Below, piece after piece: positions 25,818-34,738 of a stretch of 64,000 nt of DNA; position 1 is the stretch's first letter, and every line of letters starts with the position of its first letter. A program made the translations under genes and the position numbers. Below the pieces are notes generated by a model, which worked only from the letters and a program-made list of their open reading frames with translations, was not told the DNA's origin and searched no databases. This DNA is from Glycomyces paridis (GTDB lineage Bacteria > Actinomycetota > Actinomycetes > Mycobacteriales > Micromonosporaceae): assembly GCF_004912155.1 (NCBI RefSeq), contig NZ_STGX01000003.1:247220-311219 (forward strand), given 5' to 3'.

Positions 25818-26834
25818 TCAATCCTTCGCGCGCCCGAGCGTGGACCACCGGGCGACGACGCGCCCGGGGTGGGCGACGACGCCCGCGGCCGGGCCGCCGG
25901 AGGTGAGCATCCGGGCCGCGCGGGCGCCGATCTCGGCCAGCTCCATGTCGACGCTGGTGATCGGGTGGCGACCGTACTCGGCGAGCACGTCCCAGTTGTC
26001 GAAGCCGACGACCCCGGCCTCCTCGGGGACCGCGACCCCTTCCGCCAGCAGCCGGTCGACGGCCCCGCGAGCGATCTGGTCGTCCCCGCACACGAACCCG
26101 TCGGCCTCGGCGCCGGAGGCGAGGACGCCGCCGACGGCGTCCCAGCCCCACTGCTCGGTCCAGTCGCCGTAGAGCGTCTGGAGCGGCGTGAGCGGCGCGC
26201 CCGCGGCGGCGAGCGCGGCCCTGACTCCTTCGGCGCGGTCGCGGGCGGCCGCCGCCTCGGGCGGTCCGCTCAGGACGAAGACGCTGCGCCGGCCCTGTTC
26301 CAGCAGGTGCTCGGCGGCGAGGGCGCCCGCCGCGACGTTGTCGGCCACCACCGAGGCGTCCTCGGGGGAGGAGGAGGGCGCGTACACGTAGACCGCGGGC
26401 GTGCCCTCCATGCCCTGCACGGGTGCCCGCGGGTCGGGGCTGGAGCCGACGACGAGGATGCCGTCCACGCGCCGCTCGATGAACCCGCGCACGTAGTGGC
26501 GTTCGAGCGCGGGCTCGCCGCGCGTGATGCTCAGCAGCACGCTGGACTCCTCGGCGCCCAGGGCGTTCTCGACGCCGACGACGATCATCGGCGCGAACCG
26601 TCCGGAGAGGTCGCTGGTGAGCACGCCGACCGACCGGGTGCGCCCGGCCAGGAGCCCGCGCGCGAGCGCGTTCGGCCGGAAGTTCAGTTCGGCGGCCACG
26701 CGCACGACCCGGGCGCGGGTCTCGGGGTTGACGTCGAAGCGGTCGTTGAGGGCCTTCGAGGCGGTCCCCACGCTCACCCCCGCGGCCCGCGCGATGTCGG
26801 ACAGGGTCGCGCGGCGCGATGCGTCCGTTGCCAT
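25818..26834 (-). CDS. LacI-family transcriptional regulator
   Basis: A 338-aa repressor. The N-terminal helix-turn-helix and hinge read TLSDIARAAGVSVGTASKAL and ELNFRPNALARGL. The periplasmic-binding-protein-like effector domain runs from about residue 60 (RTRSVGVLTSDLSGRFAP) to the end. ATG 26834 has GGAGGAG 5 nt upstream. The gene is divergent from a GH127 enzyme, and two near-identical operators lie between them. It probably represses the glycosidase and itself until an arabinose-type sugar binds. The effector is inferred, not visible. Confidence 0.92.
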   Translation of the reverse strand: MATDASRRATLSDIARAAGVSVGTASKALNDRFDVNPETRARVVRVAAELNFRPNALARGLLAGRTRSVGVLTSDLSGRFAPMIVVGVENALGAEESSVLLSITRGEPALERHYVRGFIERRVDGILVVGSSPDPRAPVQGMEGTPAVYVYAPSSSPEDASVVADNVAAGALAAEHLLEQGRRSVFVLSGPPEAAAARDRAEGVRAALAAAGAPLTPLQTLYGDWTEQWGWDAVGGVLASGAEADGFVCGDDQIARGAVDRLLAEGVAVPEEAGVVGFDNWDVLAEYGRHPITSVDMELAEIGARAARMLTSGGPAAGVVAHPGRVVARWSTLGRAKD

Positions 26835-26888
26835 CGGGCTCCTCCAGGCGGGGTGTTGACAGGCGGCCGACGCACAGTCTAGCATCTC

Positions 26889-26902
26889 CGAAAACCTTTT
26901 CG
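26889..26902. promoter_or_regulatory. LacI-type operator 1
   Basis: CGAAAACCTTTTCG has perfect 6-bp arms around a 2-bp centre, and lies 55 bp upstream of the regulator start. It shares CGAAAACCwTwTCG with operator 2, 56 bp away. Confidence 0.7.
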
Positions 26903-26944
26903 AAAGTTCTGCACCGCTCAGCGGACACCTCATCCGCCCTACTT

Positions 26945-26958
26945 CGAAAACCATATCG
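26945..26958. promoter_or_regulatory. LacI-type operator 2, next to the GH127 start
   Basis: CGAAAACCATATCG lies 25 nt before the GH127 start, where it would block transcription. The 56-bp spacing from operator 1 is close to five helical turns, fitting a looped tetramer. Confidence 0.68.
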
Positions 26959-26982
26959 ACCCGTCCCGAAAGGACCGATCCA

Positions 26983-28884
26983 GTGTCCGAAGCCCCCGCC
27001 CGCCGCGGCCCCCTGCCGATCGCCGACGTGGTCGTCGACGACGCCTTCTGGAGCCCGCGCCGCGAGACCGTGCGCACCCGCGCCCTTCCCCACCAGGAGC
27101 ACCAGCTGCGCACCGGCGGCCAGTTCGAGGCGCTGAAGCTCGCGTGGCGGCCCGGCGACGAGCGCGAGCCGCACATCTTCTGGGAGTCCGACGTCGCCAA
27201 GTGGATCGAGGCCGCGAGCTATACCCTCGCCCGGGGGCACGACCCCGACCTGGACGCCTCAGTGGACGAGGCCATCGCCCTCCTCGAAGGCGCACAAGGT
27301 CCCGACGGCTACCTCAACGTCCACTTCACCGTCGTGCGGCCCGGCGAGCGCTTCACCGACCTGCGCGACGCGCACGAGCTGTACTGCGCCGGCCACCTCA
27401 TCGAAGCGGGCGTCGCCCACCACGCCGCCACCGGCAAGACCCGCCTCCTCGACCTCGTGCGCCGCCTCGCCGACCTCGTCGACCGCGAGTTCGGCCCCGG
27501 CGGCTCCTGCGAGGGCGGCTACGACGGCCACCCCGAGATCGAGCTCGCCCTCGTCAAGCTCTACCGGGCGACCGGCGAGCGCCGCTACCTCGACCTGAGC
27601 CTTCGCCTGGTCGACAGCCGCGGGAGGGACCCGCACTACTTCGCGGCCGAACGCGACCGCCGCGGCACCGAGGGCTTCTTCGGCCCGCACTTCCTCGACC
27701 GCCCGACCCGGCCCGAGTGGTACCGCGAGTACGTCCAGGACCACGCGCCCGTGCGCGAGCAGTCCGAGGCCGTCGGCCACGCCGTGCGCGCGGTCTACCT
27801 GTACGCCGGCATGGCCGACCTCGCCCTGGAGACCGGCGACGCGGCGCTGCGCGCGGCCTGCGAGCGGCTCTGGGACGACGTGGTGTCCACGAAGCTCTAC
27901 CTCACCGGCGGCATCGGCGCCGACCCCTCCCGCGAGGCCTTCGGCCCCGCCTACCACCTGCCGGTCACCGACGGCTACGCCGAGACCTGCGCGGCGATCG
28001 GACTGGTCATGTGGGCCAGGCGCATGGGCGCCCTCACCGGCGAGGCGAAGTACGCCGACGTGCTCGAACGCGCGCTCTACAACGGCGTCGTCTCCGGCGC
28101 CTCCGCCGACGGCACCCGCTACTTCTACCCGAACCCGCTCGCCAGCGACGGCACAGTGGAGCGCTCGGAGTGGTTCGACTGCGCCTGCTGCCCGCCGAAC
28201 TACGCCCGGCTCGTCGCCTCGCTGGAGGAGTACGCCTACACCGCCGACCCCGACGGCCTCGCCGTCGAGCTCTACGTCTCCGGCTCGGCCCGCTTCGACC
28301 GCGACGGCGCCTCGGTGCGCGTCTCGCAGTCCACCGAGTACCCCTGGGACGGCCGCGTCGCCCTCACCGTCGACACCGAAACGCCCGTCGCCTTCGCGCT
28401 GCGCCTGCGCCTGCCCGACTGGGCCCCGTCCCACACGCTCACCGTGGGCGGCGAGCCGTTCGAGGCGCCCCTCGAATCCGGGTACCTCGTGCTCGACCGC
28501 ACCTGGGCGCCCGGCACCGAAGTCGTGCTCGACCTGCCGATGGCCCCGACCCGCGTCCATGCCGCACCGGCCGTCGCCGCCGTCCACGGCCGGACCGCGA
28601 TCCAGCGCGGCCCGATCGTCTACTGCGCCGAGGAGATCGACAACGCCGGCCCCGTCCCCGACCTCGCCGTGGACCCGCACGCGGCGCTCCGCGCCGTGCC
28701 GGACCCCGACCTCGGCGTCGTGCGCGTCGACGTCGACGGCGTGCGGGAGCGGCCCATCGACTCGCTCTACAGCACCGAGCGCCCCGCCGCCGAACCCACG
28801 GTGATCCGCACCGTCCCCTATTACTCCTGGGCCAACCGCGGCAAGGGCACGATGGCCGTCTGGCTCCGGGAGTCGGCCCGGTAG
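26983..28884 (+). CDS. GH127 beta-L-arabinofuranosidase
   Basis: A 633-aa retaining glycosidase of the HypBA1 type, which releases beta-L-arabinofuranose from arabino-oligosaccharides of hydroxyproline-rich glycoproteins. The zinc and nucleophile residues match: Glu334 and Cys336 (YAETCAAIG), Cys402 and Cys403 (CACCPPNYARL). The remainder of the (alpha/alpha)6 barrel and the beta domain (ALRLRLPDWAPSHTL) are complete. No signal peptide, so it is intracellular. GTG 26983 has AAAGGA about 9 nt upstream. It is under the divergent LacI regulator. It differs from the operon A arabinosidase in its catalytic signature, so the two may split different linkages. Confidence 0.9.
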   Translation: MSEAPARRGPLPIADVVVDDAFWSPRRETVRTRALPHQEHQLRTGGQFEALKLAWRPGDEREPHIFWESDVAKWIEAASYTLARGHDPDLDASVDEAIALLEGAQGPDGYLNVHFTVVRPGERFTDLRDAHELYCAGHLIEAGVAHHAATGKTRLLDLVRRLADLVDREFGPGGSCEGGYDGHPEIELALVKLYRATGERRYLDLSLRLVDSRGRDPHYFAAERDRRGTEGFFGPHFLDRPTRPEWYREYVQDHAPVREQSEAVGHAVRAVYLYAGMADLALETGDAALRAACERLWDDVVSTKLYLTGGIGADPSREAFGPAYHLPVTDGYAETCAAIGLVMWARRMGALTGEAKYADVLERALYNGVVSGASADGTRYFYPNPLASDGTVERSEWFDCACCPPNYARLVASLEEYAYTADPDGLAVELYVSGSARFDRDGASVRVSQSTEYPWDGRVALTVDTETPVAFALRLRLPDWAPSHTLTVGGEPFEAPLESGYLVLDRTWAPGTEVVLDLPMAPTRVHAAPAVAAVHGRTAIQRGPIVYCAEEIDNAGPVPDLAVDPHAALRAVPDPDLGVVRVDVDGVRERPIDSLYSTERPAAEPTVIRTVPYYSWANRGKGTMAVWLRESAR

Positions 28885-28902
28885 CCCTTCGCCCGCAAAG
28901 CG

Positions 28903-28937
28903 ATCGGGACGGGCGGATCGACTCCGCCCGTCCCGAT
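28903..28937. terminator. bidirectional terminator
   Basis: A perfect 15-bp stem (28903-28917 with 28923-28937) with a 5-nt loop separates the convergent GH127 and antitoxin-like genes. Confidence 0.75.
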
Positions 28938-28945
28938 GAACGTTC

Positions 28946-29185
28946 CTACAGCCCGTGCTGGTCCTTGAGGTCCTCCACGGCGCCCTGCGCGGCGTCCCCG
29001 GCGTCCTGCGCCGCCTCGCCCGCGCCCTGCGCGGCGTCCTCCGCCTGCTGCACCGCCTCGCCCGCCTGCTCGGCCAGCGGCGTCTCGGTCGCGTCGCCCA
29101 GCATCTCACCGGCCTGGCCCTTGGCCTCGTCGACCGCCCCGGTGATCATGTCCTTCAACTCGTTGAACTTGTCCAGCAACCCCAT
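28946..29185 (-). CDS. small amphipathic helical protein, MT0933/Rv0909 antitoxin-like
   Basis: A 79-aa protein starting MGLLDKFNELKDMITGAVDE, then an Ala/Gln/Glu/Gly-rich region with 11-residue-type repeats (AQGAGEAAQDAGDAAQG). The start resembles the mycobacterial Rv0909/MT0933 antitoxin group; the repeat part also recalls CsbD/LEA-like stress proteins. No toxin gene lies beside it. Start ATG 29185 is chosen for the AAAGGGG site; the frame stays open upstream but without such a site. Confidence 0.65.
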   Translation of the reverse strand: MGLLDKFNELKDMITGAVDEAKGQAGEMLGDATETPLAEQAGEAVQQAEDAAQGAGEAAQDAGDAAQGAVEDLKDQHGL

Positions 29186-29401
29186 TCGCGCCCCTTTGCG
29201 TGTCGTTCCATCCCACTTTACGGGAGCCGCCTCCCGTTGCATACACTCCGCACGCGGGAAATCCCCAGGTCCGGGCCCATGCGCCGGGCCGCGGAAAATA
29301 AAATCCGGAATTCCGGCCCCGGGATGTCGAGAACCGCGGCGCGGCTCCGTCCCAGGTGTGTCGGCGGCAGCGAGTGCCGCTCGGACGAACAGGAGAGAAC
29401 G

Positions 29402-29812
29402 ATGGCCAAGTACCTGCTGCTCAAGCACTACCGCGGCGGACCCAAGCAGCATGCGAACGCCCAGGCGCCCATGGAGGAGTGGACTCCCGAGGAGATCACC
29501 GCGCACATCGACTTCATGCGCAAGGTCGCCGACGACCTGAGCGAGCGCGGCGAGTTCGTCGACGGCCAGGCGCTCGCCCCCGACGGCGAGTTCGTGCGCT
29601 ACGACGGCGAAGGCCGTCCGCCGGTCACCGACGGCCCCTTCGCCGAGACGAAGGACCTCATCGCCGGCTGGATGATCATCGACGTCGAGTCCAAGGAGCG
29701 CGCCTACGAGGCCGCGGCCTACCTCTCCTCGGCGCCCGGCAAGGACGGCCTGCCGCTCCACGAGTGGCTCGAAGTGCGGCCGTTCCTGGTCGAGCCGCCG
29801 GTCGTGGAGTAG
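29402..29812 (+). CDS. YCII-related DGPF-domain protein
   Basis: A 136-aa dimeric alpha-beta-barrel protein. It has the N-terminal AKYLLLKHYRGG strand, the EEWTPEEITAHIDFM helix and the hallmark DGPFAETKDLIAGWMIIDV. Proteins of this class are encoded with ECF42 sigma factors, as here, 9 nt upstream of one; their biochemical role is unknown. ATG 29402 follows CAGGAGAG. A palindrome CCGGAATTCCGG (29305-29316) in an AT-rich patch lies 85 nt upstream. Confidence 0.87.
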   Translation: MAKYLLLKHYRGGPKQHANAQAPMEEWTPEEITAHIDFMRKVADDLSERGEFVDGQALAPDGEFVRYDGEGRPPVTDGPFAETKDLIAGWMIIDVESKERAYEAAAYLSSAPGKDGLPLHEWLEVRPFLVEPPVVE

Positions 29813-29821
29813 ACCGGTCCG

Positions 29822-30982
29822 ATGATCGACGCACACCTGCTGCGGGACCTCACACCGCAGGTCCTGGGCGTCCTCGTCCGCCGCGGAGCCGACTTCGCGG
29901 CGGCCGAGGACGCCGTGCAGGACGCGCTGGTCGAAGCCGTGCGGCGCTGGGACGGCGAGGCGCCCGAGGACCCGAAGGCCTGGCTCGTCACCGTCGCCTG
30001 GCGCAGATTCCTGGACGCTCGCCGCGCCGCCTCGGCCCGCGCCCTCCGCGAGGTCGCGGTGCGGCGCGAGCCGCCCGGCGGCCCGACCGAGCAGGCCGAC
30101 GACACGCTGCTGCTCCTGAGCCGCTGCTGCCACCCCGCGCTCAGCCCGGCCTCGGCCGTCGCCCTGACGCTCCGCGCCGTCGGCGGCCTCACCACCGCGC
30201 AGATCGCCCGCGCCTTCCTCGTCCCCGAATCCACTATGGCGCAACGCATCTCGCGCGCCAAGCGCACCGTCGCCGGGGAGCGCTTCGAACGCCCCGGCGG
30301 CGTCGGCGCGGTGCTGCGGGTGCTCTACCTCATGTTCGATCAAGGTTTCATCGCCACACCCGAGCCCGGCGACGCCGACCTCGCCGCCGAGGCGATCCGC
30401 CTGACCCGCCAACTGCTCGCGTCCGTCCCCGGCGACCCCGAGGCCGCCGGGCTCCTCGCGCTCATGCTGCTGCACCACGCTCGCCGCGCCGCCCGCCTGG
30501 ACGCCGCCGGCGACCTGGTGCCGCTGACGCACCAGGACCGTTCCCGTTGGGACACCGCGATGATCGCCGAGGGCGTGGACCTCCTCCAAGCCGCCCTCGC
30601 CCTAGACCGCTTGGGGGAGTACCAGGTCCAGGCCGCGATCGCGGCCCTGCACGACGACGCGGAGTCGGCCGCGGCGACCGACTGGCCGCAGATCCTGGAG
30701 TGGTACGACGAACTCGCAGGGCTGGCGCCCGACAACCCGGTCGTCGCCCTCAACCGCGCGGTAGCGGTGGGCCATGTGGACGGCCCGCTCGCCGGGCTGC
30801 GCCTGGTCGAATCGCTCGACCCCGCCCTGCCGCGGCGCGAGGCCGTCGCCGCCTTCCTCCACGAGCGGGCCGGGAATCGCGAAGAGGCGGCCCGCCGCTA
30901 CGCGGCCGCCGCGTCGGCGGCGTCGAGCGCCGCCGAACGCGCGCACCTGCTCAAGCAGGCCGCCCGCCTCAACGGCGCCTGA
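29822..30982 (+). CDS. ECF42-type RNA polymerase sigma factor with C-terminal TPR-like extension
   Basis: A 386-aa sigma factor. Sigma region 2 is within the first 75 residues (RGADFAAAEDAVQDALVEAV), and region 4 follows (LRAVGGLTTAQIARAFLVPESTMAQRIS). A long helical C-terminal domain with repeat character (VLRVLYLMFDQGF, NPVVALNRAVAVGH, FLHERAGNREEAARRY) is diagnostic of ECF42. No anti-sigma gene is adjacent; in this group the extension replaces it. It probably controls the upstream DGPF gene. Confidence 0.88.
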   Translation: MIDAHLLRDLTPQVLGVLVRRGADFAAAEDAVQDALVEAVRRWDGEAPEDPKAWLVTVAWRRFLDARRAASARALREVAVRREPPGGPTEQADDTLLLLSRCCHPALSPASAVALTLRAVGGLTTAQIARAFLVPESTMAQRISRAKRTVAGERFERPGGVGAVLRVLYLMFDQGFIATPEPGDADLAAEAIRLTRQLLASVPGDPEAAGLLALMLLHHARRAARLDAAGDLVPLTHQDRSRWDTAMIAEGVDLLQAALALDRLGEYQVQAAIAALHDDAESAAATDWPQILEWYDELAGLAPDNPVVALNRAVAVGHVDGPLAGLRLVESLDPALPRREAVAAFLHERAGNREEAARRYAAAASAASSAAERAHLLKQAARLNGA

Positions 30983-31039
30983 CCGGCTCCGCACCGGTCC
31001 GCAGGCGTGAGGAAGTCGCCGACGGCACTTGACCTGTCC

Positions 31040-32098
31040 CTAGCAGGTGTTGGCCTGGTCGTAGGCGAGTCGGAGCGTCAGGCCCCCGTCGCCGCCGAGG
31101 TCCACGGCGATGTTGCCCGCGTCGACCGAGCATTCGCCGTCCACTGCGGTCGGCTCGTCGCCCAGCAGCGTCGTCCCGCTGCCGGTCAGCGTCAGCCAGC
31201 CCCGCTCCACGACCTCAAGGCGCAGGTCGCGGCCGAAGCGCACCCTCGGGTAGGCCGCCACCTCCCAGTCCAGCTCTTCGACCGTCTGGAACTCGGTGGC
31301 CCCGGCGTAGGCGACGCCCCATTCGTAGGCGGCGCTGAAGGGGCACCCGGCGGGCGCGATCTCGCCGCTCTCGGCGCACTCGTCCAGCCAGGCCGCCAAC
31401 TTCTCGTTGAGCACGTCCTCGGCCGCGTCGCCCTCGACGAGCGGCCCGGTCATGACCGCGTCGAGGTCGATCCGGTCGTTCCCGAGGTAGCCCGCCTCGC
31501 CGCCGGGCACGGCCAGCAGCGGGACGCCGCCCTCGCCGGTGACCGCGGCGGCGCTCGCGAACAGCGCGTACGAGCCCGGGTAGAGCGCCACCGGCAGCGT
31601 CACCCCGTCCGCGTTCGATTCCACCTCGCGGCGGTCGCCGTTGACCTCCAAGGTCTCGAACCGGCCCGCCGTGCTCGTCAAGTACAGGTACGGGTTGAGG
31701 ATCAGGGTCTCGCCCTCCCACTCCTCGACCCGGAAGGCGCCCTCGGCGCTCCGCCCGCCCGCGCCGATGACGACGTGGACCGTCGTCGCCGACGCCGTGC
31801 GCATCGACACCGACTCGATCTCCCAGTCCGAGGACATGGCCTCGGCGGTGAGCCAGGAGCGGTCGGCCTCCTGGGCGTACTCCTGCGAGACATGGCCTTC
31901 GGCGCGCTCGACGTCGCCCTCCCGCAGCGCCTCCAGGTAGCCCCTGACGACCGCGACCGGCGCGGGCTCGCCGCCGCCGAACACCGCGAACGGTAGCGCG
32001 ACCAGGACGAGCAGGACCGCGAGCGCGGCCTCCACGAGGATGGACCAGCGGCGCGGCCGGGCCCACGCCAGCGGCGCCCTCAGCACCCGGGCCGTCAT
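31040..32098 (-). CDS. membrane-anchored protein of unknown function, copy B
   Basis: A 352-aa protein with one N-terminal helix (VEAALAVLLVLVALPFAVFG) and an outside domain. The opening VAVVRGYLEALREGDVERAEGHV is a DUF4878/NTF2-like start, and two Cys pairs occur later (DECAESGEIAPAGCPF; ECSVDAG...NTC). It is about 350 aa with the same order of elements as the upstream gene: helix, repeat of length 25, CPF motif, terminal Cys. ATG 32098 overlaps the neighbour's stop (ATGA). No function can be named. Confidence 0.75.
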   Translation of the reverse strand: MTARVLRAPLAWARPRRWSILVEAALAVLLVLVALPFAVFGGGEPAPVAVVRGYLEALREGDVERAEGHVSQEYAQEADRSWLTAEAMSSDWEIESVSMRTASATTVHVVIGAGGRSAEGAFRVEEWEGETLILNPYLYLTSTAGRFETLEVNGDRREVESNADGVTLPVALYPGSYALFASAAAVTGEGGVPLLAVPGGEAGYLGNDRIDLDAVMTGPLVEGDAAEDVLNEKLAAWLDECAESGEIAPAGCPFSAAYEWGVAYAGATEFQTVEELDWEVAAYPRVRFGRDLRLEVVERGWLTLTGSGTTLLGDEPTAVDGECSVDAGNIAVDLGGDGGLTLRLAYDQANTC

Positions 32099-33150
32099 TC
32101 GGTGCCCCGGCAGGTGTCCTCGGGGCCGTAGCCCAGCGGCGCGACCTGGAACGAGCCGTCGGCGTCCTCCAGCACGTGGAGCCCCGTGCCGCCGAAGTGG
32201 CACGCGGCGGTGAACGGCGCCGGGTCGCCGCGGTCCTCGGTGCCGGTGCCCTCCAACACGAGCCGTCCGGGCTCGGTGAACTCGACCACGAGCACGGGCT
32301 CCTCGTACGAGCCCGCGGCGGTCGCGACGGCCGCCACCGGATACTCCTCGACCGTCCACACCAGGTCGCCCACGGCGTCGACGCGGCGCCGGTCCTCGGT
32401 GTCGACCAGCCCGTCCGTCGCGAACGGGCAGCCGGGCGGCGCGCCCAACCGGTACTCCACGCACCCGTCGACGTACGCGTTCACGGCCTCCTGGAGCGAC
32501 GCGGCCGCCTCCTCGTCCGGCTCCGGCAGCGGCGCGCCGAACGGCTCCGAGCCGCCGTCGTCGTCGCCGATCAGCGCGACCGGCTCGCCCCCGAAGAACC
32601 GGTACACCCCCGGCAGCAGCGTGATCGTGCGCTGCGCCTGACCCATGTACCACGCGCCCCAGGTCGTCTCGGGCGGCATCGGCACCGTCAGGTCGTTCAC
32701 CTCCACCGACAGGTACGAGGAGGCGGCGATCGTCACGGTCTGGAACGGATCGCGGAGGGTGTACTCGCCGTCGTCCTCGTCCACCGTGAAGGCTCCCTCG
32801 GCCGTGCCGTCCTCGGTCCCGATCGTCACCGTCACCGGCTCCTGGAGCCCGATCGTGTTGCGCGGCTGCTCGACCGCGAGCAGCTCCCACTCGCCGATCG
32901 CCTCGGGCCGCAGGAACGCCGCCTCGGCCCCCGCCGGGAGCGCGGTCCCCACGAACTCGTAGGCCCGTTCGAGGTCCTTGTCCCGCAAGGCCTCCATGAA
33001 CGCCGTGACCGCCTCGACCGCCGAGTCGGGCTCGCGCACCTGGTGCCACACCGTCAACGGGACGAGCGTCAGCGCCGAGAACAGCATGATCCAGCCGACC
33101 CGCAGGCCTTCGCGGCGGGTGCGCGACACTGGAGGATCGGGGAGCGACAT
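32095..33150 (-). CDS. membrane-anchored protein of unknown function, copy A
   Basis: A 351-aa paralogue of the next gene downstream. Helix WIMLFSALTLVPLTVW is followed by AVEAVTAFMEALRDKDLERAYEFV, a shared CVEYRLGAPPGCPF segment and a Cys-rich end (ACHFGG, DTCRG). The pair looks like a tandem duplication that has diverged widely. ATG 33150 follows GGAAG, and a TATCCT -10 box (33186-33191, minus strand) lies about 35 nt upstream. Confidence 0.75.
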   Translation of the reverse strand: MSLPDPPVSRTRREGLRVGWIMLFSALTLVPLTVWHQVREPDSAVEAVTAFMEALRDKDLERAYEFVGTALPAGAEAAFLRPEAIGEWELLAVEQPRNTIGLQEPVTVTIGTEDGTAEGAFTVDEDDGEYTLRDPFQTVTIAASSYLSVEVNDLTVPMPPETTWGAWYMGQAQRTITLLPGVYRFFGGEPVALIGDDDGGSEPFGAPLPEPDEEAAASLQEAVNAYVDGCVEYRLGAPPGCPFATDGLVDTEDRRRVDAVGDLVWTVEEYPVAAVATAAGSYEEPVLVVEFTEPGRLVLEGTGTEDRGDPAPFTAACHFGGTGLHVLEDADGSFQVAPLGYGPEDTCRGTE

Positions 33151-33270
33151 GGGCACTTCCAAGGGGTCGGGGCCGGACCGAGCCGAGGATAACGGCCGGA
33201 TGCCAGCCCGCCCCGGGCTTGCCCCCACCCCCTATGGTGCGAGGAGCAGCCCGCCCGCCCTGGAGGACCC

Positions 33271-34725
33271 ATGGAGACCGACGCCGACCGGACCACCCTG
33301 TGGCGGGAGCTGCGCGGCTGGCCGCGGTCCGTGCAGGTCGGCGTCGCCGTCGCCGCCGGGGCGGTCTTCGCCTCGGCCTTCGTGATCGAGCCGTTCTACT
33401 CCCACGACCTCCCCGACGAGAGCGCCTGGGCCGAAGGCGACCTGCCCGACCACCTCCCGGTTGGCACCGTCGAGGCGCCCTCCGAGGAGCCCGGCGCCCC
33501 CGAAGGCGTCGGCCCCTACGACGGCGAACCCCTGTGGACCACCGCCGTCGAGGAGGAGACCGACCAGGTCGCCCACGTCGACCAGGGCCTCCTGCGCCTC
33601 TCGGACGGGCGGTTCACGCTCGAACGCGACGGCGCCGAGGTCTGGTCCCACGAATGGGAGGGCTACGGGCCCGCGATCGGCGTCGCGGGCGACGTCGTCG
33701 TCTTCTCCGAGCGCGTCGACGACTTCGCCGACGAGGACTACGAGTGGCCCGGCCGCCAGGACACCGTCGCGCTCGACCTCGACACCGGCGACGAGGTCTG
33801 GCGCGACCGCGAGGCCTCCTTCGTCACCGTCTTCGCCGACGCCGTCCTCATGACCGAGTGCACCGGCGAGCAGCAGGGGCGCATCGGCGACTGCACCCTC
33901 CACTCCCGCGACCCCGCCGACCTTTCCCTCCAGTGGTCCACCCCGACCTACGCCAGCGCCCGCTCCCTCGACGGCGGCGACTGGACCGGCGAGCCCGTCC
34001 CCGACCGCCTCCTGTTCGAGTCCTTCCCCAACGGCCACGAGGACCGCACCGTCACCGTCTACGAGGACGGCGACGCGCTCGTCACCGTCGAGACCGACGC
34101 CGGCGCCGACCTCGCCGGCGACACCCTCGTCCTCTACGACGACTACGACGAGAACCCCGCCGACGACTGCACCGCCACCCTCACCGGGTACCGCTTCGGC
34201 GACGCCGAACCGGACTGGGAGGTCGAGGCGGCGACCCGCAAGAACTCGACCCTCTCCTCCTGCGGCGGCCTGCCCGCCACCGGCTCCGGCGACGGCCTGC
34301 TGCCGCTGACGCTCGACGGCGTCCCGTCCGTGCTCGACGCCGCGACCGGCGAGGCGGTCTGGGAGGCCCCCGGCGAGGGCCAGGCGATCGCGGTCGGCCC
34401 TGACGCGCTCGTGGTCGCCGCCTGGGAGGACGGGGCCGGGAACCTCGTCGCCTACGACACCGTCTCGGGCGAGGAGCGCTGGCGGGCGAGCACGAACTTC
34501 GGCAGCGGCGGCCGCGCCACGATCCTCGGCGACACCCTGTGGCTGTACGGGGACGCGAGCATGTGGGGCTGGAGCACGTACGAGGTGTACGCGTACGACC
34601 TCGCCTCGGGCGAGGGCGCGGCGCTGCCCGGGTCGTCGGCGTACTTCGCGCCGGGCGCGATCGTGATGCGCTCGGGCGGCTACGACGACCCGGTGCTCAC
34701 CGCCTGGCCCACCAGGATCTGGTGA
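33271..34725 (+). CDS. membrane-anchored PQQ-type beta-propeller protein
   Basis: A 484-aa protein with a short cytoplasmic start, one helix (VQVGVAVAAGAVFASAFVI) and an extracellular domain of WD/PQQ-like blades: GEPLWTTAVEE, GDEVWRDREAS, GEAVWEAPGEG, GEERWRASTNF. These blades recall BamB/YncE scaffolds. Two Cys pairs may stabilise it. ATG 33271 has GGAGGA upstream and TATGGT (33233-33238) as a probable -10. Role unknown; scaffold or wall-associated sensor. Confidence 0.78.
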   Translation: METDADRTTLWRELRGWPRSVQVGVAVAAGAVFASAFVIEPFYSHDLPDESAWAEGDLPDHLPVGTVEAPSEEPGAPEGVGPYDGEPLWTTAVEEETDQVAHVDQGLLRLSDGRFTLERDGAEVWSHEWEGYGPAIGVAGDVVVFSERVDDFADEDYEWPGRQDTVALDLDTGDEVWRDREASFVTVFADAVLMTECTGEQQGRIGDCTLHSRDPADLSLQWSTPTYASARSLDGGDWTGEPVPDRLLFESFPNGHEDRTVTVYEDGDALVTVETDAGADLAGDTLVLYDDYDENPADDCTATLTGYRFGDAEPDWEVEAATRKNSTLSSCGGLPATGSGDGLLPLTLDGVPSVLDAATGEAVWEAPGEGQAIAVGPDALVVAAWEDGAGNLVAYDTVSGEERWRASTNFGSGGRATILGDTLWLYGDASMWGWSTYEVYAYDLASGEGAALPGSSAYFAPGAIVMRSGGYDDPVLTAWPTRIW

Positions 34726-34738
34726 AGGGCCTCCCCTT

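Noticed and set aside
29305-29316. CCGGAATTCCGG as an operator or ECF promoter element
   Set aside because: A single 12-bp palindrome without a second copy or a matching -10 layout; mentioned only as context.
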